Of a stretch of 64,000 bases of DNA, positions 17,636 through 26,065 are shown one piece after another. The notes beneath the pieces are model-generated. The model did no database searches and had not been told where the DNA came from. It saw nothing but the letters and a program-made list of their open reading frames with translations. This DNA is from Lactobacillus kefiranofaciens (GTDB lineage Bacteria > Bacillota > Bacilli > Lactobacillales > Lactobacillaceae). The stretch's first letter is position 1. Every line of letters begins with the position of its first letter. The position numbers and the translations under genes were made by a program. Location of the stretch: NCBI RefSeq assembly GCF_900103655.1, contig NZ_FMXC01000002.1, forward strand, positions 62,001 to 126,000. The letters run 5' to 3'.

Positions 17636-18448
17636 CTATTTAATAACTCGATTATTACTGTCACGGGCTACCTTCATATCTTTAATACTCAAATAGCCAA
17701 CTTTAGGAACAAGGTCATCTTGCACCTTTTTACTCAACATATACTTGATAAAAGACTTAGTCTCCTTATTTGGCTCGCCTTTAGTATACATATGCTGATA
17801 AGCCCATAGTTGCCACTTATTAGTGGTGATATTTTTATTAGTTGGCTTAACACCATCAATGCTTAGCTTTTGAATATTATTGCCGTTAGCATATGGGAAG
17901 GACAAATAGCTAATCGTTCCCGGTGTGGTATCAACGATTTTCTTAACTGCACCATTTGAATCTTGTTCTTGTGACTTAATAGCTTTTTGCTTAGGGAGAA
18001 CAATATCTTCAAAAGAGTCTCTGGTACCGCTCCCCTTAGAACGGTTAATGACAATAATTGGAACATTCTTACCACCAAGTTGCCGCCAATTCGTTAACTT
18101 ACCAGTAAAAATCTCTCGTAGTTGTTTCATAGAGACGTTTTTAACACCTACGCCTTTATTGACAATTGGTACGATACCAACAACCGCCACTTTATAGTCT
18201 TTAAGTTTCTTCGTATCGATGCCTTTTTTCGTCTCCGCAAAAATATCAGAGGTTCCAATCTGGACAGCGCCAGCTTGCACTTGACTTAAACCAGTACCTG
18301 ATCCCCCACCTTGAACAACAATATTGCTATTTGGATGGGTCAACCGATAATCATTACCAGCCTGCTCTGCTAGAAGCTGCAATGCACTGGAACCAACGAT
18401 AGTAATCTTAGAATTATTCTTAGCACAGCCAGTTACCAAGGCTAACAT
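17636..18448 (-). CDS. pstS: Phosphate-binding lipoprotein PstS; natural start appears out of frame
   Basis: From the ATG at 18448 the protein reads MLALVTGCAKNNSKITIVGS, then the PstS domain with VQGGGSGTGLSQVQAGAVQI and INRSKGSGTRDSFEDI (phosphate ligands). VTGC is a lipobox. The hydrophobic signal continues upstream in the same frame (GKILILVLLMLALVTGC) but has no ATG, GTG or TTG. The only ATG with a good ribosome site (AAGGA, 8 bases) is at 18492 and is one base out of frame across an A7 run; eight A residues would give MKKNSIGKILILVLL. As sequenced, only a truncated signal could be made from 18448. Mature domain intact. Confidence 0.85.
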   Translation of the reverse strand: MLALVTGCAKNNSKITIVGSSALQLLAEQAGNDYRLTHPNSNIVVQGGGSGTGLSQVQAGAVQIGTSDIFAETKKGIDTKKLKDYKVAVVGIVPIVNKGVGVKNVSMKQLREIFTGKLTNWRQLGGKNVPIIVINRSKGSGTRDSFEDIVLPKQKAIKSQEQDSNGAVKKIVDTTPGTISYLSFPYANGNNIQKLSIDGVKPTNKNITTNKWQLWAYQHMYTKGEPNKETKSFIKYMLSKKVQDDLVPKVGYLSIKDMKVARDSNNRVIK

Positions 18449-18482
18449 CAGCAGTACTAAGATAAGTATTTTTCCAATGGAA

Positions 18483-18489
18483 TTTTTTT
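18483..18489 (-). other. A7 homopolymer at the pstS start (frame-breaking)
   Basis: Seven A residues on the minus strand directly after ATG (18490-18492). One more A would join the ribosome-site-bearing start to the PstS signal peptide. It may be a mutation, a contingency/slippage tract or a sequencing error. Confidence 0.75.
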
Positions 18490-18524
18490 CATTAGCATTT
18501 TCCTTAAGTAAACGAATCCGATTT

Positions 18525-18553
18525 CATATAGACAATTAATGATACCATGTCAA
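18525..18553 (-). promoter_or_regulatory. Probable promoter of the pst operon
   Basis: Minus strand TTGACA (18548-18553), 17-base spacer, TATATG (18525-18530), about 33 bases upstream of the ATG at 18492. Any PhoP-type direct repeats were not clear to me. Confidence 0.65.
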
Positions 18554-18615
18554 AAAATACTAGGTCAATTATGTCCATAGCTTCTTAAGCCATAATTTAG
18601 TTTTTCGTGGGCAAA

Positions 18616-18645
18616 TAAAAAAGCCTCGCAAATGCGAGGCTTTTA
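18616..18645 (-). terminator. Terminator of rplK-rplA
   Basis: Minus strand AAAAGCCTCGC/GCGAGGCTTTT hairpin with a four-base loop followed by a U run, about 15 bases after the rplA stop. Confidence 0.92.
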
Positions 18646-18661
18646 TTAATCTATTTTAAGA

Positions 18662-19354
18662 TTAGTCCAAGTTTAATGGATCAAGCTTGATCCCAGGACC
18701 AAATGTTGATGAAACAGCAACACTCTTAATGTATTGACCCTTAGCTGAAGCTGGACGAGCACGCAAAATAACGTCACGTAAAGCGTCAAAGTTTTCAACT
18801 AATTGGTCTTCAGTGAATGATACCTTACCAATAGCAGTATGAATAGCTGCTTGACGGTCAACACGGTATTCTACTTGACCAGCCTTAACGTTCTTAACGG
18901 CCTTTTCGATGTCCATAGTAACAGTACCAGTCTTAGGGTTTGGCATTAAGCCCTTAGGCCCAAGAATACGACCTAAACGACCTACCTTAGCCATCATCAT
19001 TGGGGTTGCAACTACGACGTCAAAGTCTAACCAACCGTCTTGAATCTTTTGTACTAAGTCATCTGAACCAACGAAGTCAGCACCTGCAGCCTTAGCTTGA
19101 TCAGCTTGTGGACCTTCAGCAAATACTACAACGGTTTGGGTCTTACCAGTACCATTTGGTAAAACGATAGAACCACGAATTTGTTGGTCTGCTTGCTTAG
19201 GATCTACGCTTAAGTTGTAAGCTACGTCAACTGTAGCATCGAAGTTAGCATATGAAGTTTCCTTAACAAGTTTCATAGCTTCTGCTACTGAGTATAATTT
19301 ATTTGAGTCTACCTTCTTGGCAGCATCTAAATATTTCTTGCCATGCTTTGGCAT
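18662..19354 (-). CDS. rplA: 50S ribosomal protein L1
   Basis: A 230-residue two-domain protein. AVEYRVDR-type strands ([19 protein letters not shown]) and [19 protein letters not shown] are L1 signatures for 23S rRNA binding in the L1 stalk. It may also repress its own operon translationally. It follows rplK with a 77-base spacer and AGGAGG before the ATG. Confidence 0.98.
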   Translation of the reverse strand: MPKHGKKYLDAAKKVDSNKLYSVAEAMKLVKETSYANFDATVDVAYNLSVDPKQADQQIRGSIVLPNGTGKTQTVVVFAEGPQADQAKAAGADFVGSDDLVQKIQDGWLDFDVVVATPMMMAKVGRLGRILGPKGLMPNPKTGTVTMDIEKAVKNVKAGQVEYRVDRQAAIHTAIGKVSFTEDQLVENFDALRDVILRARPASAKGQYIKSVAVSSTFGPGIKLDPLNLD

Positions 19355-19431
19355 GTGAATTCCTCCTTGTATATGTGGTCAAACGAGCTTCTCTTAACTC
19401 TCCCACCTAATGTGTTATCTAAATAACAGGA

Positions 19432-19863
19432 TTAGTCTTCGACTTCGATACCCATACTTCTAGCGGTACCTTCAACCATACGCATAGCAGCTTCAATATC
19501 AGCAGCGTTAAGGTCCTTCATCTTAGTCTCGGCAATTTCCTTGACTTGGTCTTTGGTTACCTTACCAACCTTCTTGGTATTAGGTTCGCCAGAAGCCTTC
19601 TTGATCTTAGCAGCTTGCTTTAAAAGTACTGGTGCTGGTGGAGTCTTAGTAATGAATTCGAATGAACGATCTTCATATACTGTAATAACTACAGGGATAA
19701 TCATGCCTTTTTGGTCAGCGGTTCTAGCATTGAAGTCCTTAGTAAAACCAACAATGTTAATACCAGCTTGACCCAAAGCAGGACCAACTGGAGGTGCAGG
19801 GGTAGCTGCGCCAGCTGGGATTTGTAACTTAACTACGTTAATAACTTTCTTTGCCACGGTCAA
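19432..19863 (-). CDS. rplK: 50S ribosomal protein L11
   Basis: A 143-residue protein. [20 protein letters not shown] at the N-terminus is the proline-rich switch helix region, and the C-terminal RNA-binding domain ends [14 protein letters not shown]. It forms the GTPase-associated centre and is required for RelA activation. AGGAGG precedes the start. Confidence 0.98.
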   Translation of the reverse strand: MTVAKKVINVVKLQIPAGAATPAPPVGPALGQAGINIVGFTKDFNARTADQKGMIIPVVITVYEDRSFEFITKTPPAPVLLKQAAKIKKASGEPNTKKVGKVTKDQVKEIAETKMKDLNAADIEAAMRMVEGTARSMGIEVED

Positions 19864-19984
19864 AACCTCCTTGATTCCGTGATGCGGTTAAAATGGAGAA
19901 TTTTTCTTTTTTCTCCTCCCACAATAATAAATGTACCGTATTATAATAACATCGTTTAGGTACAATTACAACTAAAAGATCAGA

Positions 19985-20542
19985 TTATTCGTTGACGTCT
20001 AACTTCTTAACTTGATCATAATCAAGTTCGGCAGTAGTAGCACGACCAAACATATCAACTGAAACATAAACCTTGTACTTATCTGGTTGAATATCAGTAA
20101 TCTTACCTACCATGCCGTTGAAGGCACCTTCTGTAATAGTTACTGATTCGCCAATGTCAAAATGAACAGTTGGCTTCTTAGCTGGTTGACCTTGATTCTT
20201 AAGCAAGCGATTTACTTCTTCTTCAAGAAGTGGTGAAGGCTTAGAACCACCACCATGTGAACCAACGAAACCAGTTACGTTAGGAGTGTTTCTTACGATG
20301 AACCAACTTTCATCGGTCATTACCATTTCTACTAAAACGTAACCTGGGAAAATCTTTTCTTCAACTTCTTGTTTTTTGCCGCGAACAGTTTCTACTTTTT
20401 CTTCCTCAGGAACCATTACACGAAAAATGTAATCTTGCATCCCCATACTTTGTGCACGTGACAATAAGTCTGACTTAACCTTATCTTCATAGCCAGAATA
20501 AGTATGTAAAACGTACCATTGCTTTTTTGCTGTTTCGACCAT
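19985..20542 (-). CDS. nusG: Transcription antitermination protein NusG
   Basis: A 185-residue protein with an NGN domain (KKQWYVLHTYSGYEDKVKSD, FPGYVLVEMVMTDESW) and a C-terminal KOW domain (GESVTITEGAFNGMVGKI). It binds RNA polymerase and modulates pausing. It lies after a terminator-like hairpin that separates it from secE. Confidence 0.97.
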   Translation of the reverse strand: MVETAKKQWYVLHTYSGYEDKVKSDLLSRAQSMGMQDYIFRVMVPEEEKVETVRGKKQEVEEKIFPGYVLVEMVMTDESWFIVRNTPNVTGFVGSHGGGSKPSPLLEEEVNRLLKNQGQPAKKPTVHFDIGESVTITEGAFNGMVGKITDIQPDKYKVYVSVDMFGRATTAELDYDQVKKLDVNE

Positions 20543-20570
20543 TTTGTTCTCCTTATAATTTTGGGTAAAT

Positions 20571-20592
20571 AAAAAAAACCTCCCACAGAGGT
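20571..20592 (-). terminator. Terminator or attenuator between secE and nusG
   Basis: Minus-strand ACCTC/GAGGT stem followed by eight U residues, placed between secE and nusG. A short stem, so partial readthrough into nusG is likely. Confidence 0.6.
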
Positions 20593-20649
20593 CCTTCTTT
20601 AGCTGTCAATATTGTAGCATATTTAGTAAATAATTGCTATTCTCAGCAA

Positions 20650-20817
20650 TTACATCATTTGGGTTAGCCAACTGAATAGCCAGTCAAGCGCACCTAAATA
20701 TGCCGCAAACAAAATAGAACTAGTAATAACAGTTACAGTATCATGTCTATTTTGCTTGGCGCTTGGCCAAGTAACTAATTTCATTTCATGACCAACGCTC
20801 TTAAAAAACTTAATCAT
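20650..20817 (-). CDS. secE: Preprotein translocase subunit SecE
   Basis: A 55-residue single-spanning SecE: an amphipathic N-terminal helix (MIKFFKSVGHEMKLVTWPS), the conserved VTWPS hinge, and one membrane helix. It clamps SecY (encoded at 56068-57363). The ATG at 20817 was chosen; an upstream in-frame start at 20862 would overlap rpmG and is not needed. It begins 8 bases after the rpmG stop. Confidence 0.93.
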   Translation of the reverse strand: MIKFFKSVGHEMKLVTWPSAKQNRHDTVTVITSSILFAAYLGALDWLFSWLTQMM

Positions 20818-20825
20818 TAACCTTT

Positions 20826-20975
20826 TTACCTCGTTTCTTTGTGCAATGTCTTCTTGCCGCAATGCTTACAGAACTTATTAAGTTCAAGTCGCTGAGTACG
20901 ATTCTTACTTGCGGTGATTGCGTAGTTGCGTGACCCACAAACACTGCAGGCTAAGGCTGCCTTTTTCACTGCCAT
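20826..20975 (-). CDS. rpmG: 50S ribosomal protein L33 (zinc-binding, C+ form)
   Basis: A 49-residue protein read directly from the minus strand: it begins [20 protein letters not shown] and ends [16 protein letters not shown]. Four cysteines (10, 13, 36, 39) form a zinc ribbon, marking the C+ paralogue. Gram-positive bacteria often carry a second, zinc-free L33 elsewhere. Position just before secE is the standard arrangement. Confidence 0.95.
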   Translation of the reverse strand: MAVKKAALACSVCGSRNYAITASKNRTQRLELNKFCKHCGKKTLHKETR

Positions 20976-21165
20976 AATCTCACTTCCAAACCTTTTTATA
21001 AAAACACGTACTTATTGAGTATTTTATATGCTTCAAGCTAAGTCTGTCAATAATCTATTTTTTGCAATAACCAAAACTAATCGAAATCCATAAGAACGAA
21101 ATATTTTCATTAATCATTTTGCTTATCTATAATAAGCATGAATAGTTTTCAAAAAGGACTCCTCT

Positions 21166-22911
21166 ATGAATAAACATCCAGAATACTTATTAAACAAAAT
21201 TTCCGGTCCAAGTGACTTAAAGAAATTATCTATTCCAGAAATGGAACAACTAGCCCAAGAAATCAGAACCTTAATCCTTGAAAAAGACGCTGCTGAAGGC
21301 GGCCACTTAGGCCCAGACTTAGGAATCGTTGAAGCAACCATTGCTTACCACTATGTGTTTGATGCACCAAAAGATAAAATCGTGTGGGACGTTTCTCACC
21401 AAACTTATCCGCACAAGATGCTGACTGGTCGTGCCTTAGCCTGGCTTGATCCAGATCACTACGAAGATGTAACTCCTTACTCTAATCCTGATGAAAGTCC
21501 ATACGACTACTACGCAGTTGGCCACACCTCAACTTCTATTGCTTTAGCAACTGGGATGGCTAAAGCACGTGATTTAATGGGAAAGCACGAAAATATCATG
21601 GCCTTGATCGGGGACGGCTCAATGACTGGCGGGCTTGCCTACGAAGGTTTGAACAATGCAGCTATTGAAAAACACAACTTGGTTGTAGTGGTTAACGACA
21701 ACCAAATGTCGATTGATGAAAACGTCGGCGGTTTGGTTACTGCTTTGAAAAAGTTGCGTGACTCAAACGGTGAAACCAAAGAAAATCCATTTACGGCCAT
21801 AGGCTTTGACTATCGCTATGTCGCTGATGGCAATGATATTAAATCAATGATTGATACTTTTGAAGCTGTTAAAGACGTCGATCATCCAATTTTGCTTCAT
21901 ATTAATACTCTAAAAGGCAAAGGCTATCAACCTGCAATTGACCATGAAGAAGCCCACCACTGGGTAATGCCATTTGATCTTAAGACCGACAAAACTACGG
22001 TTCCAAGTAGTGACACTCCTACTGCTAATTCCGTTGCCTTAGATGTTATGAAAGAACATATCGAAAACGGTGAAAAAATCATGGCCATCAACGCTGCTAT
22101 TCCTGGCGTCTTCGGCCTTGATGAAATTAAAAACAACTATCCTGAAAACTACCATGATGTTGGTATCGCTGAACAAGAATCGGTTGCTTTTGCTGCCGGA
22201 ATGGCTAAGGAAGGCGCAGTTCCCGTTTTATTTGAAAACTCCACTTTCTTGCAACGTGCCTTCGACCAATTATCACATGATGTTGCCGCAAACGACTTAC
22301 CAGTAGTAATGATGGTTGCTGGTGGCGGCATGTCCGGTACTTCTAAGACTCACCTTGGAATTTTTGACCAAGTCATGATCTCCAACTTACCTAACTGGAT
22401 CTACCTAGCTCCAACCAATTTAGCTGAAGAAAAAGCCATGATGGAATGGGCTATTAAGCAAAAGAAGCATCCCGTTGCAATCAAGATGCCAACTAAGCGT
22501 GTGCCTGAAAATGGCGAAAGTATTGCCAGCGATTATTCAGAAATTAAGTATCAAATTAAGCCTGGCAAAGATGTCGCTATTTTAGCCTTAGGTGACATGT
22601 ACGACATGTTAGGTAAAGGCGTTGCTGATAAGCTTGGTGCCACTTTGGTTAACCCTGTTTCAGCTAACATTTTGGACAAAGATGCTTTGGATAAGTTAGC
22701 TGATAAAAACAAGGTAATCGTCACCCTTGAAGACAACGTACTTGATGGTGGCTTCGGTGAAAAGGTTGCTTCATACCTTGGTGACAAGGATGTGAAGGTT
22801 TTGAACTATGGTCAAAAACGTGTCTACACTGATCAAGTGCCTTTGAAAGAGATTTTGAAGGATAACCGGATGACGGTTGACCAAATTGTTAAAAATGTGA
22901 AGAACGCTTAA
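21166..22911 (+). CDS. DXS/transketolase-like thiamine-diphosphate enzyme
   Basis: A 581-residue enzyme with the layout of 1-deoxyxylulose-5-phosphate synthase: KIVWDVSHQTYPHKMLTGR and GDGSMTGGLAYEGLNNA (ThDP/Mg2+ motif) in the N-terminal domain. The pyrimidine-domain HDVGIAEQESVAFAAGMA carries the catalytic Glu, and a C-terminal transketolase domain follows. AAAAGGA lies 7 bases before the ATG. It is somewhat short for DXS (usually about 620), and lactobacilli make isoprenoids through mevalonate, so its product may instead serve thiamine or pyridoxal synthesis or another ketol transfer. Monocistronic, with a terminator. Confidence 0.85.
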   Translation: MNKHPEYLLNKISGPSDLKKLSIPEMEQLAQEIRTLILEKDAAEGGHLGPDLGIVEATIAYHYVFDAPKDKIVWDVSHQTYPHKMLTGRALAWLDPDHYEDVTPYSNPDESPYDYYAVGHTSTSIALATGMAKARDLMGKHENIMALIGDGSMTGGLAYEGLNNAAIEKHNLVVVVNDNQMSIDENVGGLVTALKKLRDSNGETKENPFTAIGFDYRYVADGNDIKSMIDTFEAVKDVDHPILLHINTLKGKGYQPAIDHEEAHHWVMPFDLKTDKTTVPSSDTPTANSVALDVMKEHIENGEKIMAINAAIPGVFGLDEIKNNYPENYHDVGIAEQESVAFAAGMAKEGAVPVLFENSTFLQRAFDQLSHDVAANDLPVVMMVAGGGMSGTSKTHLGIFDQVMISNLPNWIYLAPTNLAEEKAMMEWAIKQKKHPVAIKMPTKRVPENGESIASDYSEIKYQIKPGKDVAILALGDMYDMLGKGVADKLGATLVNPVSANILDKDALDKLADKNKVIVTLEDNVLDGGFGEKVASYLGDKDVKVLNYGQKRVYTDQVPLKEILKDNRMTVDQIVKNVKNA

Positions 22912-22927
22912 ACAGATAAATAAATTT

Positions 22928-22967
22928 AAAAAATCTCTTCGGGTAATTGTCCTGAAGAGATTTTTTT
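22928..22967 (+). terminator. Intrinsic terminator after the DXS-like gene
   Basis: AAATCTCTTCGGG pairs with CCTGAAGAGATTT (one G-U) around a six-base loop, then a run of T. Located about 17 bases after the stop at 22911. Confidence 0.9.
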
Positions 22968-23035
22968 ATAGCAAAATAAGTCGAGTAGTTTTCTAAATAA
23001 TCCGGCATAATACAACATGTAAGGAGGAATAAAAA

Positions 23036-23917
23036 TTGGAACAAATCGAAGCAGTTCAACGAATGCAGAATTACATCAAAAAGCATTTATCGGAAGAAAT
23101 TACGCTTACTGCATTATCCAAAGTCTCTTTGTATTCACCTTGGTATTCCTATCGCTTATTTGTTAATTATCTCAATATGACACCGGCAAAATATATCAGG
23201 CGTCTACGTTTAGCACAAACTGCTCTAAAATTACGCGATCAAAATTATAGAATTACTGACGTTGCATTAAGAAGTGGGTTTAAAAGCGTGGATGGTTATC
23301 AGCGCGCTTTTCAACGTGAATTTCACTGTAATCCTAGTGAATATGCTGCCTATCCTGTTCCAATTTATCTATTTAATCCTTATGGCGTGAAATTTAAGCC
23401 GAATAGATATAGAAAGGATATAGCCATGAACACGAAAAATATTTTTATCCAAGTTGTTGATAAACCTAAGAGAAAAATCATCCTCAAACGTAGCATTAAA
23501 GCCACTGACTACTTAGACTATTGTGATGAAGTTGGTTGCGATGTATGGGGATTGCTCAAGAGCATCAAATCTATCAGCGGAGAACCCGTTTGTCTATGGT
23601 TACCCGCTAAATACCGTAAGCCTGGTACTTCTGAATACGTTCAAGGAGTTGAGGTGGCTCCTGATTACAATAATCAAGTTCCTGAAGGCTTTGATATCAT
23701 CGAGCTTCCCGCAGCTAAATATCTCATGTTCCAAAGCGAACCTTTTGCTGAGGAAAATTGCGGTAAAACTATTGAAGAGGTCAGAACCGCAATTAAAAAA
23801 TACGATCCTAAGACAATTGGCTATGTTTGGGATAAAACAAATCCTAGAATCCAACTTGAACCAATCGGAACAAGAGGCTACATCGAAATGATGCCTATCA
23901 AGAAATTATCTGAGTAG
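23036..23917 (+). CDS. AraC family regulator with GyrI-like effector domain
   Basis: A 293-residue protein starting at TTG (AAGGAGG 8 bases upstream). Residues 1-105 are the AraC double helix-turn-helix (EEITLTALSKVSLYSPWYSY, then ITDVALRSGFKSVDGYQRAF and NPSEYAAYP). Residues about 130-290 form a GyrI/BmrR-like small-molecule domain (GVEVAPDYNNQVPEGFDII, then YIEMMPI at the end). This Rob/SoxS-like architecture usually senses drugs or hydrophobic ligands. It converges on gluconokinase with a 3-base gap; target genes are unknown. Confidence 0.88.
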   Translation: MEQIEAVQRMQNYIKKHLSEEITLTALSKVSLYSPWYSYRLFVNYLNMTPAKYIRRLRLAQTALKLRDQNYRITDVALRSGFKSVDGYQRAFQREFHCNPSEYAAYPVPIYLFNPYGVKFKPNRYRKDIAMNTKNIFIQVVDKPKRKIILKRSIKATDYLDYCDEVGCDVWGLLKSIKSISGEPVCLWLPAKYRKPGTSEYVQGVEVAPDYNNQVPEGFDIIELPAAKYLMFQSEPFAEENCGKTIEEVRTAIKKYDPKTIGYVWDKTNPRIQLEPIGTRGYIEMMPIKKLSE

Positions 23918-23920
23918 TTT

Positions 23921-25399
23921 TTATCTACTGATTTTTCTATAAGAAGCAGCCAAATCATTCCTAATTTCACAATAAAGTGGAAACAGCTTTTGATAAACAG
24001 CTACTTCTTTTTCATTCGGAAAATAAACCTTATCTTCTTGAGCAAATTGAACTATTTCATCAAGCTTTTTACTCCAACCTAATGCTTGTCGTGCTAAAAA
24101 CATCGCTGCTAACGTGCCACTTTGCTCTTCTTTCATTGTGACGATTGGAATATTAAAAATATTGGCACATAATTGCCTTACAAAATCACTTTTGAGAAAT
24201 CCACCAGTTGCGTTAATTGCAACTGGTTTTTTCGTATTTTTAATCAAACTAAAAGCCGCATCGTAAAGATTAAAAATAATACCTTCAATTACGGCCCGCG
24301 CCATTTCAGGCTTTTGATGCATGCGCGTTAAACCCACGAAAGATCCTCTGGCATTGGCATCCCAAATCGGAGCACGTTCACCACCTAAATAAGGCAAAAA
24401 AATCAGACTGCGACTGCCGGCTGGTGCGGTTTGAGCGACATCTAAGAAATCCTGTGGAATTTCATTAGCATCAAATAAGGTTTGTCGCGCCCAATTGAAG
24501 ACAATCCCACCATTATTTATCGGACCGCCCAATAGATAATGCTGTTTATCAACGGGATAACAGAAATAACTAGCATTTTGATCTATTTTAGGTTGAGCCA
24601 CGATAGTTCTAACTGCTCCTGATGTCCCAACATTTAGAGCAAAATGATCGCTATCAATTGCATTAACTCCAATTGTAGACAAGTAACCATCACTAGCTCC
24701 CAAAATAATTTTGGTATCTGTACTTATCCCCAGCTTTTGCACATATTCTGGGTAAACGGCAGCAATAACCTGTGTAGGCTTAACTATTTTAGGTAATTTA
24801 TTCTGATCGATTTCTAAAAGCTCTAAAAGCTCTTGATCCCAATCTAAGGTCTTTAGATTAAGCATCCCTATACCCGCAGCCATCGTTGTATCGGTGATCA
24901 ATTTTCCCGTTAAACGCCAAATCAAATATTCCTTGATACCACACCATTTTTCCGCATGGTTAAACAATTCCGGGCGCTCATTTTTCAGCCACATAAGTTT
25001 ATAGATCGGCGCCATCGGGTGCATGGGCATCCCAGTTTTTTCATAAATCTTGCGTGCTAAACCACTTTTTTTAGCTTTTTCCACTACTTTTGCACATCGA
25101 TTGTCCGCCCAGGTAATACTGTTAGTTAAAAGCTCATTATTTCTCCCTAATCCAATCAAGCTATGCATCTGACTCGACCATGAAATGGCCGCAATCTGTC
25201 CCTTCACTTTTTGCGCTAATTTAAAAATAGTATTTTGAACAGCATCAAAAATCAATTGTGGGTCTTCTTCGGCTTGATTCACTTCTTCTTGAATTAGCGG
25301 ATAACCATACCTGGCAGAAAATATATCTTTACCGTTCTCATCATAAAGAACGCCTTTAGTTGCCGTTGTCCCTACATCCATGCCAATAATATAATTCAT
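23921..25399 (-). CDS. gntK: Gluconokinase (FGGY family carbohydrate kinase)
   Basis: A 492-residue FGGY kinase: phosphate-1 motif GMDVGTTATKGVLYDENG at the N-terminus, AISWSSQMHSLIGLG, TWADNRC, and the FGGY-2 region ATGGFLKSDFVRQLCANIF with adenosine motif. It resembles Firmicute gluconokinases that feed 6-phosphogluconate to the pentose phosphate or phosphoketolase route, but no gluconate permease or dehydrogenase is adjacent, so the sugar specificity is inferred. Xylulokinase-like substrates cannot be excluded. Confidence 0.8.
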   Translation of the reverse strand: MNYIIGMDVGTTATKGVLYDENGKDIFSARYGYPLIQEEVNQAEEDPQLIFDAVQNTIFKLAQKVKGQIAAISWSSQMHSLIGLGRNNELLTNSITWADNRCAKVVEKAKKSGLARKIYEKTGMPMHPMAPIYKLMWLKNERPELFNHAEKWCGIKEYLIWRLTGKLITDTTMAAGIGMLNLKTLDWDQELLELLEIDQNKLPKIVKPTQVIAAVYPEYVQKLGISTDTKIILGASDGYLSTIGVNAIDSDHFALNVGTSGAVRTIVAQPKIDQNASYFCYPVDKQHYLLGGPINNGGIVFNWARQTLFDANEIPQDFLDVAQTAPAGSRSLIFLPYLGGERAPIWDANARGSFVGLTRMHQKPEMARAVIEGIIFNLYDAAFSLIKNTKKPVAINATGGFLKSDFVRQLCANIFNIPIVTMKEEQSGTLAAMFLARQALGWSKKLDEIVQFAQEDKVYFPNEKEVAVYQKLFPLYCEIRNDLAASYRKISR

Positions 25400-25423
25400 T
25401 GCTTTTCCTTTTATTTCTTATAC

Positions 25424-25451
25424 AAAAAAACAGCTACCGGAGAGTAGCTGT
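25424..25451 (-). terminator. Terminator after the 72-residue gene
   Basis: Minus strand ACAGCTAC/GTAGCTGT hairpin (8 pairs, loop TCTCCG), followed by seven U residues. Confidence 0.88.
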
Positions 25452-25507
25452 CATGGTGGTCAAACTTGCGTGACCACGGTGCGTAGAACATTGTTTTTTA
25501 GTCGGAT

Positions 25508-25726
25508 TTACTTCTTAAGATTTTCGTTAACGAAGGCTTCGATTTTATCGTCTGAGTCTTTCAAAAATGGAAGCATATCTTCTTCCGTCTTCATGGTATC
25601 TCTACCATTCTTTTCCATAAAGTAGTCCCAAAGGGCATCTCTAACTGGCATATCTGAATCACTCCAGTCAAAAGCTTCCTTCATGTGACGGTCTAACAAT
25701 GCAGTCTTTAAAATTTCGTCTGCCAT
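25508..25726 (-). CDS. Small acidic protein of unknown function
   Basis: A 72-residue, acidic, predicted helical cytoplasmic protein ([20 protein letters not shown] at the start, [14 protein letters not shown] at the end) with no signal or membrane segment. It has a strong AGGAGG-type site before the ATG (minus-strand TAGGAGGTAATTTAAG) and its own terminator, so it is a real single-gene unit. I do not recognise the family. Confidence 0.75.
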   Translation of the reverse strand: MADEILKTALLDRHMKEAFDWSDSDMPVRDALWDYFMEKNGRDTMKTEEDMLPFLKDSDDKIEAFVNENLKK

Positions 25727-25793
25727 CTTAAATTACCTCCTAAAATATTCTACATTTTATATTATACCGCACTTTCTTTTTCTCATCTACAAA

Positions 25794-25822
25794 TTGACAA
25801 TCAAAAGTATGTAATGTAATAC
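25794..25822 (+). promoter_or_regulatory. Strong SigA-like promoter with overlapping inverted repeat
   Basis: TTGACA (25794-25799), exactly 17 bases, then TAATAC (25817-25822). The -10 lies inside ATGTA-6-TACAT (25809-25824), which could be an operator. It points at the degenerate small frame beginning at 25884. Confidence 0.6.
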
Positions 25823-25883
25823 ATCAAATTACGTTTTAATGAATTAGCTAGTATACTTTAATCAATTTAATTTTGGGGAGATA

Positions 25884-26064
25884 ATTACAACGAAAGCAAA
25901 AATTCTCAAATTATTATTAACAACATTTATCATGATCATAATTTGTCATTTATTTTAAAAATTTACGTCCAATAATGATGAGTTTTGGAGTATCATCCCT
26001 ATGTATTGGGCCAGTTTAGTATTATACGAATTTCAAATGAGTGCTACTGCATCTAGAAAGTTAT
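25884..26064 (+). pseudogene. Remnant of a small membrane protein gene
   Basis: Downstream of a good promoter and GGGGAG there is a frame that begins ATT instead of ATG and reads TKAKILKLLLTTFIMIII. It stops at TAA (25956-25958) and then continues in the same frame with EFWSIIPMYWASLVLYEF to about 26064, where the sigH gene begins on the other strand. Two membrane-like segments in one frame with a lost start and one stop suggest a decayed gene. This 339-base gap holds nothing else I can support. Confidence 0.4.
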
Positions 26065-26065
26065 G

